From NCBI GenBank assembly GCA_021648045.1, contig JAKITM010000002.1, positions 27,200-91,199 of the forward strand: a stretch of 64,000 nucleotides of DNA, read 5' to 3'. The stretch comes from Lysobacterales bacterium (GTDB lineage Bacteria > Pseudomonadota > Gammaproteobacteria > Xanthomonadales > SZUA-36). The notes beneath the pieces were generated by a model. That model saw only the letters and a program-made list of their open reading frames with translations, ran no database searches and was not told where the DNA came from. Of the stretch, positions 55,701-63,795 are shown one piece after another. Numbering within the stretch: position 1 is the stretch's first letter; every line of letters begins with the position of its first letter. The position numbers were made by a program, and so were the translations under genes.

Positions 55701-56481
55701 TAAACAAGGCCCAGGCGTTATCTTCGGCACTTTCTCCGGCACGCTCACTAAATAGCCAGACCGCTCTTTTTGTGCTTTCACTGCGTTTTGTGCTTTCTTC
55801 CCCTGGCATTTGTGCGGGGAATAGCGGTTTTTGGTATATCGGTCTGGGGTAGGGATATGCAGGTGTATAGCTGATTTCACCTGAGTTTTGGCGAATACAG
55901 ACATAGTCTTTAAGGGTGGCGGCTTGTTGCGGGGTTGGGTCTGCATTATTCTGGAAAATTGATCGATGAAACAAACCCAATGAGCCATTATCCAGAATAT
56001 TGCTTTGCAAGGTGTCCGTTGTATTGGTGATTGCGGCCAATTCAAAAAACTGATCAACGGTCGAGTGTGACCAGGAGTCGGTATTTTTAGACCAGCGACA
56101 CGCCCCATAACAACTGAGCTGCCCGGATCCAGCAACTCCCGTGAGCAATAGCTCAACGGCTCCGGGAAGCAATTCATCCCCCACACAGAGAAACATCAAG
56201 TAATCGGCATTACTCCGGGCGCAGGCAGCCTGTGCCAACTGTTCTGAAGTACAACGTAAAAACTCAACAGGAAGAATCCAAGGATTATCTTCCAGAATAT
56301 TTTGATAATTGACATCACTTGTGGTGTCCTCCGCTATAACCAGCATAATATTGACTAAAGCGGTAGTTTCCTGGCAGATTATGCTGTTAAGAGAATTTAA
56401 AAACCCTTGGGAAGCGTTGAGCCTGCCCGTAGTAGGGCAATTAATTGTACTTAGAACAACAGCAATAACCGTTTGATGCAT
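52762..56481 (-). CDS. Large multi-domain protein: GT2-like + CDP-glycerol glycerophosphotransferase-like + GT2
   Basis: A 1239-residue soluble protein. Residues about 1-190 look like a degenerate GT2 (VIAVVLSTINCPT, YLMFLCVGDELLPGAVELL). Residues about 250-620 match teichoic-acid polymerases (WLFSERAGESAEDNAWALF, FIYLTHGY, ILILPTWRKTF, LLITDYSSVMFDMGQMEKPVI). Residues about 755-960 are a GT2 domain (ISVIIPAYNCADILSQCIDSVL, VDDGSTDTTWDVI, VTFVDADDVLP). A tail of about 280 residues is helical. Such a fusion could make a glycosylated poly(polyol phosphate) in a Gram-negative cell; the substrate is not established. It looks like a single intact frame. Confidence 0.78.
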   Translation of the reverse strand: MHQTVIAVVLSTINCPTTGRLNASQGFLNSLNSIICQETTALVNIMLVIAEDTTSDVNYQNILEDNPWILPVEFLRCTSEQLAQAACARSNADYLMFLCVGDELLPGAVELLLTGVAGSGQLSCYGACRWSKNTDSWSHSTVDQFFELAAITNTTDTLQSNILDNGSLGLFHRSIFQNNADPTPQQAATLKDYVCIRQNSGEISYTPAYPYPRPIYQKPLFPAQMPGEESTKRSESTKRAVWLFSERAGESAEDNAWALFKHCVDSCADIESYYVLKHKKTISPEPRYKSRIIYKGSPEWNKRIKQASHMFFTDTAADILVSSLDALNYSNTTFIYLTHGYLAYSPGVYQRRLPYINRVICSSRLDIDAASRFWGFSKSLFMQTGLPRWDTLTDTSAGRNEILILPTWRKTFDSSRWDTSEALTEENVLEFKSSAYFQHFNGLLESTELNKLLLRYNAQITFKLHFRLEKYLPLFKQAANSNIRISTQETDSRDIKILLQDASLLITDYSSVMFDMGQMEKPVICYQFDKAAMLGERKIDAFALADNRIFTDMCSTQDAVLQKLEEYLLADFTIPDEKLRLLDITLPFRDRENCKRIVEKIKHSQGKSEQSMAKPDEQFKQPSLASYLKRLNSAEIDVPANIGYLLNIPDSKSTTHIAISPDNWEDIIKVGEIDILLLEPHLNAQSPWATVFFSLEKLLGFLQKISAFAQQHGVVSVLFEPQHHPLFDNILPLRDRFDHYVPLPADLIIQSTYDISVIIPAYNCADILSQCIDSVLKQSYTGSVELVIVDDGSTDTTWDVITGYSQLYSNIQVISQANAKQGVARDRGLDAARGQYVTFVDADDVLPKNCLADLHHEIRLTSADISVGLVASTDEKGNTQQINQAYYHYSKAPRSFTPASWPHVFYDPSCVGKLISRRLLLEHKIYFPQSYHEDQVFNFKLFTSATTICKTNAVVYLYIARPAASPALSGTQTFTAEKFRQILIAAQLARSILDTSGLPRRVKNHALGFLILRYDRFLWKQQSTTTLKEAPGSQQQALALLAAFLQSVPDETIWNQAKHLPLALLLLKRQQFPLVSQVLEGNNSESFEYLCREGSIPVNILGILKSGDQLSTRYNYYKAMPLLSANSSIITQMDYGYRLGSVFVDIAKQPTLIFLLPFRLLLLVFDMLSKRGRKKQQHFKNKMAQTYSHQQFIERSIILKKTAAHQLGVAILEAFSKSPSKIFELPGRIKQIYVQTRSL

Positions 56482-56631
56482 GGAAATCCATAATTAGTGT
56501 TTAGGCGTATGCTTAATTGTAAGTAATTGAGAGGACTAATGGAACTGTAGTCGCGTTTATATACAAACAAGAATTATAGAGAGCAGGGCGTTGGTGGGTT
56601 TTGAGCTTATTATAAAGATATTAGATAATCT

Positions 56632-56952
56632 GGCGAGTCTTTGCTATGGATCAAGGGTTTATCCCTATCAGATGCCTTTGGTCGTTTGCCAGTAAAGTTG
56701 TCTTTTTTTGGGGATGACTTCAATTTACTGCCATTTATTAAGACCGGTTTATCTTTCGCCGCCTCGAAATTACATGTAACGAAAGGCAAGGATGTCAATT
56801 TACAGCGAAAGCAGTCTCGTAATTTAATTGTAAGGTCGTTAAGTTTTTTAGTTCTGTTTTATACCTTTCCGGCTAGCATGGTGCTTTACTGGGCTACGAG
56901 TAATTTCTTGGCGGTTTTGAAGACATTATTATGGATTCGTAGGGTAAGGTAA
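56632..56952 (+). pseudogene. YidC/Oxa1-like C-terminal fragment
   Basis: An open frame between a stop (TAA at 56626) and TAA near 56952 contains SGESLLWIKGLSLSDAFGRL, DDFNLLPFIKTGLSFAASKL and FPASMVLYWATSNFLAVLKT, the end of an Oxa1/YidC protein. It differs from the window's yidC, so it is not a copy of it. No N-terminal domain is upstream and the TTG/ATG at 56641 or later would give only a fragment, so it is probably broken. It lies just before the DPGTGS gene. Confidence 0.65.
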
Positions 56953-57157
56953 GCAGGATTATGCTTACATATATCAATTTCTTTTTTCTTAAATTAGCAG
57001 GAGAGCCAATATCGTTTAGAGGTATAATCTATGTGGGTAAGGCCAGGGTAATTGGCACGCCATAGCTTTTTTTCTTTTTTTGCTTTTTCTTATTAAAGTT
57101 ATAATGAAACAGTTGGTTTTCGTTGATCATGGAAATATAAGGGATATATGAAATTAT

Positions 57158-57361
57158 TTGTTTTTTGTTTTTTGTTTTACCGTACTGTTCTCTATTAACG
57201 CTTATGCTTATCTGGATCCAGGTACTGGGAGTGTTTTGCTTCAAGTTATTTTGGGTGGGGTGGCGGCAGTTGGGGTCATAATTAAAATGTATTGGCACCG
57301 TTTACGAGCAGCACTTGGTCTTTCCAAAGAGGAAGGCATAGAAGAGCTTGAGGATGAGTAG
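57158..57361 (+). CDS. Small membrane protein with LDPGTGS motif
   Basis: A 67-residue protein. After a signal-like helix comes YLDPGTGSVLLQVILGG then VAAVGVIIKMYWHRLRAALG, a second helix with a positively charged tail ending in an acidic stretch (EEGIEELEDE). The motif D-P-G-T-G-S is a hallmark of a small uncharacterised family often next to methyltransferase and sulfatase-like genes. Start is uncertain: ATG 57148 with AAGGGA upstream is out of frame by one base after T-rich runs; TTG 57158 is used here. Overlaps the next gene. Confidence 0.65.
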   Translation: MFFVFCFTVLFSINAYAYLDPGTGSVLLQVILGGVAAVGVIIKMYWHRLRAALGLSKEEGIEELEDE

Positions 57362-58772
57362 CCTAGATAATTCCTCAGCTAGGGTAAATGCCGGCTCATT
57401 TCGTGACCGGGATGGTCGAGTCTATCACTATGAGGGTCGTGTCTTTCGGGGATTAAGTAAATCTGCTCTGGAAACCTACCAAAAATTGAGTGACAAGAAG
57501 TTTTATAAGAAACTGGTCGCGGCTAATAAAATTGTTGGGACTAAGCTGCTTTTGCCAGAAGATAATCCATTACCGGAAGATATAAAGTCACAGTGGGTAG
57601 GTTTTCTGGAGCATGAGCAGGTTGCCGTGATAAGTTACCCGTACGAATGGACCTTCAGTATGTTGAAGTCTGCGGCCATTCTTCAGCTGCAGCTAGTTGA
57701 AAGGGCTGTAAGCAATGGTTTTACACTAAAGGATGCGACACCCTATAACATTCAGTTTGTTAACTCAAAACCAATATTTATTGATATTCCGTCATTTGAA
57801 GCCCTGCAACAAGGCGCCCCATGGGCTGGCTACAAACAGTTTTGCGAAATGTTTTTGTTCCCATTGTTATTGCAAGCCTACAAGGGCTGCAATTTTCAGC
57901 CATTTATGCGTGCGTCTATAGACGGTGTACCAGTACAAACGGCTTCCTCGCTGTTTAGCTTGCGTGATCGCTTTCGCAAAGGGGTCATGAGTCATGTGTG
58001 GCTGCAGGCTAAAATGGATCAAAGACACGGAAGTTCTGCTGAAAATGTTCGATCGAGCTTGAAGTCCGCTGGTTTTAATCGTGAATTAATTTTAGTAAAT
58101 GTACGCAAATTACAAAAACTCATCAAAAACCTCAAGTGGAAGGCTTCTGGCTCAGAATGGGGCGATTATACACAGTTCCATAACTATTCAGATAGCGACC
58201 ACCTGCTTAAAGAAAGTTTTATACGCGATGCGGTAACTACAGAAAAGCCAGATGTGGTTTGGGATATTGGGTGTAATACAGGTCAGTTTTCTCGTATAGC
58301 AGCTGCAGAATGCAAACAAGTTGTTGCTACTGATATCGATCATGTAGCAGTTGAGCGCCTATACCTTGACCCGAATAAACCTCTAAACATTTTACCATTA
58401 GTGCAAAATGTTGCAGATCCATCACCAAACTGGGGTTGGCGGAATCGTGAGCGTAGCGACCTGCAAACAAGGAGTAAACCTGACCTTGTTTTATGTCTAG
58501 CGTTAATACACCATGTGGTTATGACTGCAAACATTCCATTAGAAGAATTTATTGAGTGGTTAGCCGGACTGACAAAAAAGCTTGTTATAGAATATGTGTC
58601 TCGTAAAGATGATAAAGTCATTACTTTGTTGCGTAATAAAGAAGATAAATATCAAGACTACAGTCAGCCTGAGCTTGAAAGACATTTGAAAAAATATTAT
58701 GTGATTAAAAAATCTCTCAAAGTAAATGATGGTAATCGTACTATTTATTTATGTGTCCAAGATAAGACATAA
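57354..58772 (+). CDS. Two-domain protein: kinase-like N-terminal part + class I SAM methyltransferase (NoeA-like)
   Basis: A 472-residue protein from ATG 57354, overlapping the small membrane protein gene by eight bases. The N-terminal half has NGFTLKDATPYNIQFVNSKP followed by IFIDIPSFE, in which D-x-x-P-x-N and F-I-D resemble the catalytic loop and metal-binding motif of kinase-like folds. The C-terminal half has the SAM motif VVWDIGCNTGQFSRIA at about residue 300, VVATDIDHVAVERLY for motif II and LVLCLALIHHVV for motif IV. Nodulation-protein NoeA-like annotation is common for this family. Substrate unknown. Confidence 0.68.
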   Translation: MSSLDNSSARVNAGSFRDRDGRVYHYEGRVFRGLSKSALETYQKLSDKKFYKKLVAANKIVGTKLLLPEDNPLPEDIKSQWVGFLEHEQVAVISYPYEWTFSMLKSAAILQLQLVERAVSNGFTLKDATPYNIQFVNSKPIFIDIPSFEALQQGAPWAGYKQFCEMFLFPLLLQAYKGCNFQPFMRASIDGVPVQTASSLFSLRDRFRKGVMSHVWLQAKMDQRHGSSAENVRSSLKSAGFNRELILVNVRKLQKLIKNLKWKASGSEWGDYTQFHNYSDSDHLLKESFIRDAVTTEKPDVVWDIGCNTGQFSRIAAAECKQVVATDIDHVAVERLYLDPNKPLNILPLVQNVADPSPNWGWRNRERSDLQTRSKPDLVLCLALIHHVVMTANIPLEEFIEWLAGLTKKLVIEYVSRKDDKVITLLRNKEDKYQDYSQPELERHLKKYYVIKKSLKVNDGNRTIYLCVQDKT

Positions 58773-58846
58773 GGTAAGTTCAATTCGTGTTGTTCTCTTC
58801 TCGAATAAATTGAGTTCTTAATTATAGCTTTATATAGATTTTTGAA

Positions 58847-60397
58847 ATGACAATAACTGAAAAAATTAAGTGGAGTAGCTTTGCTTTATTCCTAATTTTG
58901 TGTCTGACTTTCGAGCCAGTATTACAGCTTGCATTAAATGAAAACATAGAAAGCGCACTACTGGTTTATTTCTATATTTTTATTGTAGCTTTGGTGTGTT
59001 TGCTTTTAATTACCTTAATTGGAGTAGTCTCGACGCCATTATATATAGCTTTAATGGCAAGTTTTATTGCATTTTCAACACTTGAGTTAAAATTGATTTA
59101 CACCAATACCTTCTCTGGGCTTGAAAGTGGGTATCTTGGGTTATTTCTTATCTGTCTTACAGTTGTTTTATTGCTGTTTGTTTATAAAAAGGTGATTCCT
59201 CCTAAACTCGGAATTAGTTTTTATCTAGTAACTGCTGTTATCTTGGTTTTCGCACCACTTATTACCATAGATAAAAACTCCTTTGGTTCTGAAGTTAAAT
59301 TAACAACTGCGGAAAATCAATTTCTTCAACAGCTCTCTGCTATTAGCTTCGAGCAGAAACCAAATGTTTACTTACTTGCTTTCGACTCCATGATCCCACC
59401 GTATGTTGCAAAAAAGTATTTAGATATTGACCAGCTTCCTTATCAAAGCGCTATTAATAAATCATTTATAGATTTTGAGTTCGCCGCTTCTATAGGGGTG
59501 CCTACAAAGCGGTCACTAAATGGGTTAATGAGACTAGATCAGACAATGCTTTCAAACAGCAGAGACTACTTTAATGGAATGAAACCATCAGCCCTCGGAG
59601 TGATATTCAAACAAAATGGATACGAATTGACAACGGGTTATGCAACTTACTATTTTGGAAAAAAGGGAAAACATGTAGATCGCTATGTAATTGGTAAGCA
59701 AAACACACTGTCTAAGACAGTACAGTGTTTAGACATAGGTGATAAGTTTTTCTACATTCTAAGGGCTTATGGTGGTTGTTCAATCATCGGAAAATATAAG
59801 AATAGTTCTCATTTTGTTTCAAGCTTGTTTGGGGCAGAAGCAGAGCGAGAGATTAGCGTTAAGTTTTGGCCAGAAAAAATACTTGAAGAGGTGAGGGCTT
59901 CCGTAGAAAGTAGTGTGCCTAAACTAAAAATATTTTATTCCTATCGGCCAAATGGGCATGTGAAAAAAAGTTATCGCCATACAGATATCAATGCTAAAGA
60001 TTCTTATAAGAATTATTTTTTAAGTAGTGCCGAGCAACTAAACAATATACTTAAGGATTTAGTTGATATTATCAACAAAAATGACCCCACTGCGATAGTA
60101 GTTGTTTTTGGCGACCATGGTGCATGGCTGAGTAGGGGGATAACTGCTGATGAAAACCCAGAGTTTTTTTATGAGGATCGACACCTAGTAAGCTTGTCAG
60201 CACTTAAAACATCAAATAAATGTTCAAGCAGAGGTGCTCTAATGTATTACTCAGCCCCATACAACACTCCTTCGCGGTTGGTTTCATCAATAGTAAGGTG
60301 TTTAGCAAACGAAAAGAGTGAGTTGGATAAAGCTTTGGAATTTAAGGAACCAAAGCCAATTATTCAAATGTTATTAAAATTAGAAAATAAAGATTAA
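58847..60397 (+). CDS. Membrane-bound sulfatase/alkaline-phosphatase-fold protein
   Basis: A 516-residue protein with about five N-terminal membrane helices (roughly 12-30, 37-60, 65-85, 94-115 and 123-140), then a periplasmic catalytic domain. NVYLLAFDSMIPP supplies metal-binding Asp180 and possible nucleophile Ser181, and VVVFGDHGAW near residue 422 is the late metal motif (Asp-His) of the alkaline phosphatase superfamily. This is the layout of phosphoglycerol or phosphoethanolamine transferases. It follows the methyltransferase by about 75 bases on the same strand. Substrate is unknown; transfer or removal of an anionic group on a surface glycan is an inference. Confidence 0.72.
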   Translation: MTITEKIKWSSFALFLILCLTFEPVLQLALNENIESALLVYFYIFIVALVCLLLITLIGVVSTPLYIALMASFIAFSTLELKLIYTNTFSGLESGYLGLFLICLTVVLLLFVYKKVIPPKLGISFYLVTAVILVFAPLITIDKNSFGSEVKLTTAENQFLQQLSAISFEQKPNVYLLAFDSMIPPYVAKKYLDIDQLPYQSAINKSFIDFEFAASIGVPTKRSLNGLMRLDQTMLSNSRDYFNGMKPSALGVIFKQNGYELTTGYATYYFGKKGKHVDRYVIGKQNTLSKTVQCLDIGDKFFYILRAYGGCSIIGKYKNSSHFVSSLFGAEAEREISVKFWPEKILEEVRASVESSVPKLKIFYSYRPNGHVKKSYRHTDINAKDSYKNYFLSSAEQLNNILKDLVDIINKNDPTAIVVVFGDHGAWLSRGITADENPEFFYEDRHLVSLSALKTSNKCSSRGALMYYSAPYNTPSRLVSSIVRCLANEKSELDKALEFKEPKPIIQMLLKLENKD

Positions 60398-60682
60398 GTA
60401 TAGGGCGTGCATTTCTTTAAACGCTGTAGTTTTATATCGGACTTACCCCATATCCTTACAACTCCGGGCTATTATTTGAGCTTAGGTGGAATATACATGG
60501 CTAATCAATGTTATTTCATCAAAATTCAAAGATGTGCCTACCCGCTAGGCCCTAGATAGAGCTGTAAAGCTGTTGGTTGGTCAATATAATAAAATTAGAA
60601 CTATATTAGATGAGATGTTGATGGCTTCAGGTATTTTAAAAATGCATAAATTTAGACACTTTAATAGCTGCTTATTACCTAA
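60398..60682. other. Gap before acyltransferase gene
   Basis: 285 AT-rich bases with no gene or clear promoter seen. Confidence 0.4.
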
Positions 60683-62698
60683 ATGAGCAAGCTAGGATAT
60701 ATACCTGAGATTGATGGCCTTAGGTCTGTGGCGGTAATACCCGTCATTCTCTATCACTTAGGGTTTGCCTGGATACCGGGTGGGTTTTTAGGGGTTGATG
60801 TGTTTTTTGTAATTTCTGGGTATTTAATAACAGCCATTTTACTTCGAGAAACCGAAAAGCCAAGAAAGGCATATTTTTACGACTTCTATTTGCGCAGGAT
60901 GAGAAGAATTTTTCCTGTGTTCTTTACAGTTATTTTAGCTACCCTCTGCGCTGGGTATTTTTTACTTTTACCTTCAGATTATCTTGAGCTGGGAAAAAGC
61001 GCAGTAGCATCAGTTGGTTTTGTTTCCAATATTTATTTTTACCTAAACACAGGGTATTTTGACCTATCAGCAGAGAGCATGCCGCTCCTGCACACTTGGT
61101 CCCTCGCGGTCGAAGAGCAGTTTTATATAATATGGCCCGCACTGATTCTCTTATTGAGTCGCCTTAGCGGTGCAGTAAAATGGCGCACAGTTCTCGGAAT
61201 TTTCTTTTGTTCATTTTTGCTTTCAATATTTATAACGCCGTTAAACCCCTCATTGGCGTTTTACAATCTTCCTTTTCGAATTTTTCAATTTTTTCTTGGG
61301 GCAATGATACCGCTGTTTTTATTTGAAACGGCTATATATAAGCGCAACTGGCCATTTGGCTCTTTACTGCTACAAATTGTTGGTTTTTCAATAATTGTAT
61401 TTTCTATATTTTATTTCTCTAGTGAGGACGCATTCCCAGGGTGGTTGGCATTATGGCCGGCCGTAGGGGCTAGTTTATTTATCGTTGGCGCAACGATGAA
61501 AAACAAACCGCACTTTAATCCAATGAAAAGCAAGCTGGTTGTGGGTATTGGGAAGATTTCATTTTCCCTTTATCTCTGGCATTGGCCTGTGGTTACGCTG
61601 TACAAAGCTTATACAAACAGCACAAAAATTAGTGCAGAGTCAGCTATATGGCTGTTACTCATTACCCTCGCGCTTTCAATAGCATCATATTACCTAATCG
61701 AAAAGCCCTTTAGAAAACCGGCATGGCAACCTAAAGCTTCCATGTTTTCAGTAGCAACGGCAGCTGGGGTTGTTTGCTTTTTCTTCTTCATAATTCAGAC
61801 CGGAGGGTTTTCTCACAGGATTCCAAATGCCGAAAAATTTGCTTCACTGAAAGAGATGTGGAAGTGGGACTGTTCCGAAATTAAAATACTTGGGAAAGCA
61901 TACTGTAATTTTGGAGAGCCTTGGGAAACATCTCAAAGGAAAGTAGTTCTATGGGGGGATAGTCATGCTGAGCACATAGCGCCGCTACTTGAAATGGTCG
62001 CAGCTGAACATAACTTGTCTATTGTTCTTTTTAAATCATGTCGGCCGTTGACGGATGGCGTAACAATTCAAATTCGTCATAAAAACCCAAGTCGGGCAAC
62101 AGAAGGGTGTTTTGCATCTAGTCTTAGAGCGCTTGAGCTTATTAAAAATGATCCAGAAATAGCATTGGTAATAATTACAGGTTCTTGGCAGTACTCATTA
62201 AATCAAATGTTTTCCAGAAATAATGAAAGACCAAACATTTCGGAGCGCTTAATGCTAATGAAAAGCGGTTTAAGCTTCACAGTTGAGAATATTTTAGAGC
62301 TTGGCCCCAAAGTGCTTCTGCTTGGGGATACTCCTCATCCAGGAGAAAAAAGGAGTGAATGTGCTGATCAAAATGATCTATTCCGAAAATCAAAACCAGA
62401 TTGCTTGCCTATTTCTTTTGAGGAACTACAGGTCAAGCATAAGTTGACAGAAGATATTATATTAGAGGTTGCGGATTATTATGATAATGTCTTTTTTCAT
62501 AGCATCATAAAAAATTACTGTGTTAGAGGTGTGGGTTGTTCATTGTATTCAAAAGGGGAATATATTTTTAGAGATGACAGTCATATACGGCGAAATTATT
62601 CTGATGAAATAAAAATGGATTTAATACTATCATTTGGTTTACTTCAAGAAATTGATTGGATGAAATTAACTTCATCAAATAGTGCCGCACCTGATTAA
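60683..62698 (+). CDS. Acyltransferase 3 - SGNH fusion (OafA/OatA-like)
   Basis: A 671-residue protein. The N-terminal acyltransferase-3 domain has the usual start YIPEIDGLRSVAVIPVILYHLG, a GFLGVDVFFVISGYLIT segment, LHTWSLAVEEQFYIIWP, and about ten helices up to residue 380. A periplasmic SGNH hydrolase-like domain follows with VVLWGDSHAEHIAPLLEM (GDS block) and a late DDSHIRR (Asp-His). Such proteins O-acetylate surface polysaccharides. Start ATG 60683. Located just before the IS66-type scar. Confidence 0.92.
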   Translation: MSKLGYIPEIDGLRSVAVIPVILYHLGFAWIPGGFLGVDVFFVISGYLITAILLRETEKPRKAYFYDFYLRRMRRIFPVFFTVILATLCAGYFLLLPSDYLELGKSAVASVGFVSNIYFYLNTGYFDLSAESMPLLHTWSLAVEEQFYIIWPALILLLSRLSGAVKWRTVLGIFFCSFLLSIFITPLNPSLAFYNLPFRIFQFFLGAMIPLFLFETAIYKRNWPFGSLLLQIVGFSIIVFSIFYFSSEDAFPGWLALWPAVGASLFIVGATMKNKPHFNPMKSKLVVGIGKISFSLYLWHWPVVTLYKAYTNSTKISAESAIWLLLITLALSIASYYLIEKPFRKPAWQPKASMFSVATAAGVVCFFFFIIQTGGFSHRIPNAEKFASLKEMWKWDCSEIKILGKAYCNFGEPWETSQRKVVLWGDSHAEHIAPLLEMVAAEHNLSIVLFKSCRPLTDGVTIQIRHKNPSRATEGCFASSLRALELIKNDPEIALVIITGSWQYSLNQMFSRNNERPNISERLMLMKSGLSFTVENILELGPKVLLLGDTPHPGEKRSECADQNDLFRKSKPDCLPISFEELQVKHKLTEDIILEVADYYDNVFFHSIIKNYCVRGVGCSLYSKGEYIFRDDSHIRRNYSDEIKMDLILSFGLLQEIDWMKLTSSNSAAPD

Positions 62699-62738
62699 TA
62701 TTAACCGCCTAAAATGCTTGGTTATCGTGTAAGTCACC

Positions 62739-62818
62739 CGGTAATCCCCCCATTATTAACCTAATTCAAAAGTAGAGTCAGGCCACCATGGCCAGTTTCT
62801 GTTTCGGGGTGATTACCA
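62739..62818. mobile_element. Mini-element with two IS66-type ends
   Basis: GGTAATCCCCCC at the left and GGGGTGATTACC at the right are imperfect inverted ends around about 55 bases. The left 25 bases (62739-62763) are the same as 33250-33274. No transposase is inside, so it may be a collapsed IS or a miniature element. Confidence 0.6.
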
Positions 62819-62823
62819 TCCTA

Positions 62824-63762
62824 TTAGTCCTCGCAACTGGGTTTGAGGTTAACACTCAACCTATGACTTGTTTGTTCCAGGTAGTTAATTGTTGTCAGAA
62901 TTTTATCTAACAGGTTAAAAGAATCTAAATACTTATTTTTAGCCGCGACAACTGCAGTGTGGTTATATTTAATTTTATTATTAATGATATCCTGCAATAC
63001 CTTCATAGGGTTTTTAGTATCGAGAGGAATCAAGGAATGGTCGCCGTAATGAAGTTGCGCTACCGGGTCACCTAAGTAGACGGGCTGTGTTTCAGCCAAA
63101 AAGCAATCAATCAATTTCTCTGTGCTATAGCCGAGTTCGCAGGTATTTTCTATGGCTATCGAAAATTCATAAGGTAAAAGCGCATCAATTTTGTGTTCAA
63201 TATAACCCTTAATCCGTGTGTCCGTATCGGCCCCGGACCAATCGCCATAAATGTCGCAATCGAGATCTGAGTCGAGAATTGATTTTATTAAGCTATGGCG
63301 AAATAAGTAGTTCGATTTTGGTATTTCTTTGTTGGGGTTTAGGGGTGAAACTATGATGCTTAATTTTTTGGACTTTTCAGGGATTTTAGATACTTCTTTC
63401 TTTGTTACCCAGGGCAAGCATAGGCTGTGACAAAATATAGCATTGTTGGCTGGGGCTGCAAAATGAGAAATTACATATACACATTTTTTATACAGATAAT
63501 CAGGGACAAAATTTGAAGACCATGAGGGCTCAGTGACTATCCCGATGGTCCGTTCGCGTGGATGTGATATTTCATAATTAGGGTTATTGAGAATAATTAA
63601 ATAGTCTGGGTTTTTATCTGTAAGAAGTATATTTCTTTGTGATATTAAAAATCTCTCGGCGATATAATCATTAGGGTTTTCTGCCTGCTCGATAAATGGC
63701 CGGGAGTTTTTAGCATTGCTTTTTCTTGTAATAAATTGAAGTCGAATTAATGGAGAGTTCAT
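62824..63762 (-). CDS. GT10 (fucosyltransferase-like) glycosyltransferase
   Basis: A 312-residue protein from ATG 63762. The C-terminal signature YEFSIAIENTCELGYSTEKL then IDCFLAETQPVYLGDP is that of family GT10 alpha-1,3/4-fucosyltransferases. DYLIILNNPNYEI and LDCDIYGDWSG lie earlier. The start is just 34 bases from the IS66 end, and the in-frame extension beyond it is transposon DNA read in another frame. It probably adds fucose or a related deoxysugar to the surface glycan. Stop at 62824 borders the mini-element. Confidence 0.85.
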   Translation of the reverse strand: MNSPLIRLQFITRKSNAKNSRPFIEQAENPNDYIAERFLISQRNILLTDKNPDYLIILNNPNYEISHPRERTIGIVTEPSWSSNFVPDYLYKKCVYVISHFAAPANNAIFCHSLCLPWVTKKEVSKIPEKSKKLSIIVSPLNPNKEIPKSNYLFRHSLIKSILDSDLDCDIYGDWSGADTDTRIKGYIEHKIDALLPYEFSIAIENTCELGYSTEKLIDCFLAETQPVYLGDPVAQLHYGDHSLIPLDTKNPMKVLQDIINNKIKYNHTAVVAAKNKYLDSFNLLDKILTTINYLEQTSHRLSVNLKPSCED

Positions 63763-63795
63763 TCGTTCAGTTCTCGCTCTAACATTATAAGATAT

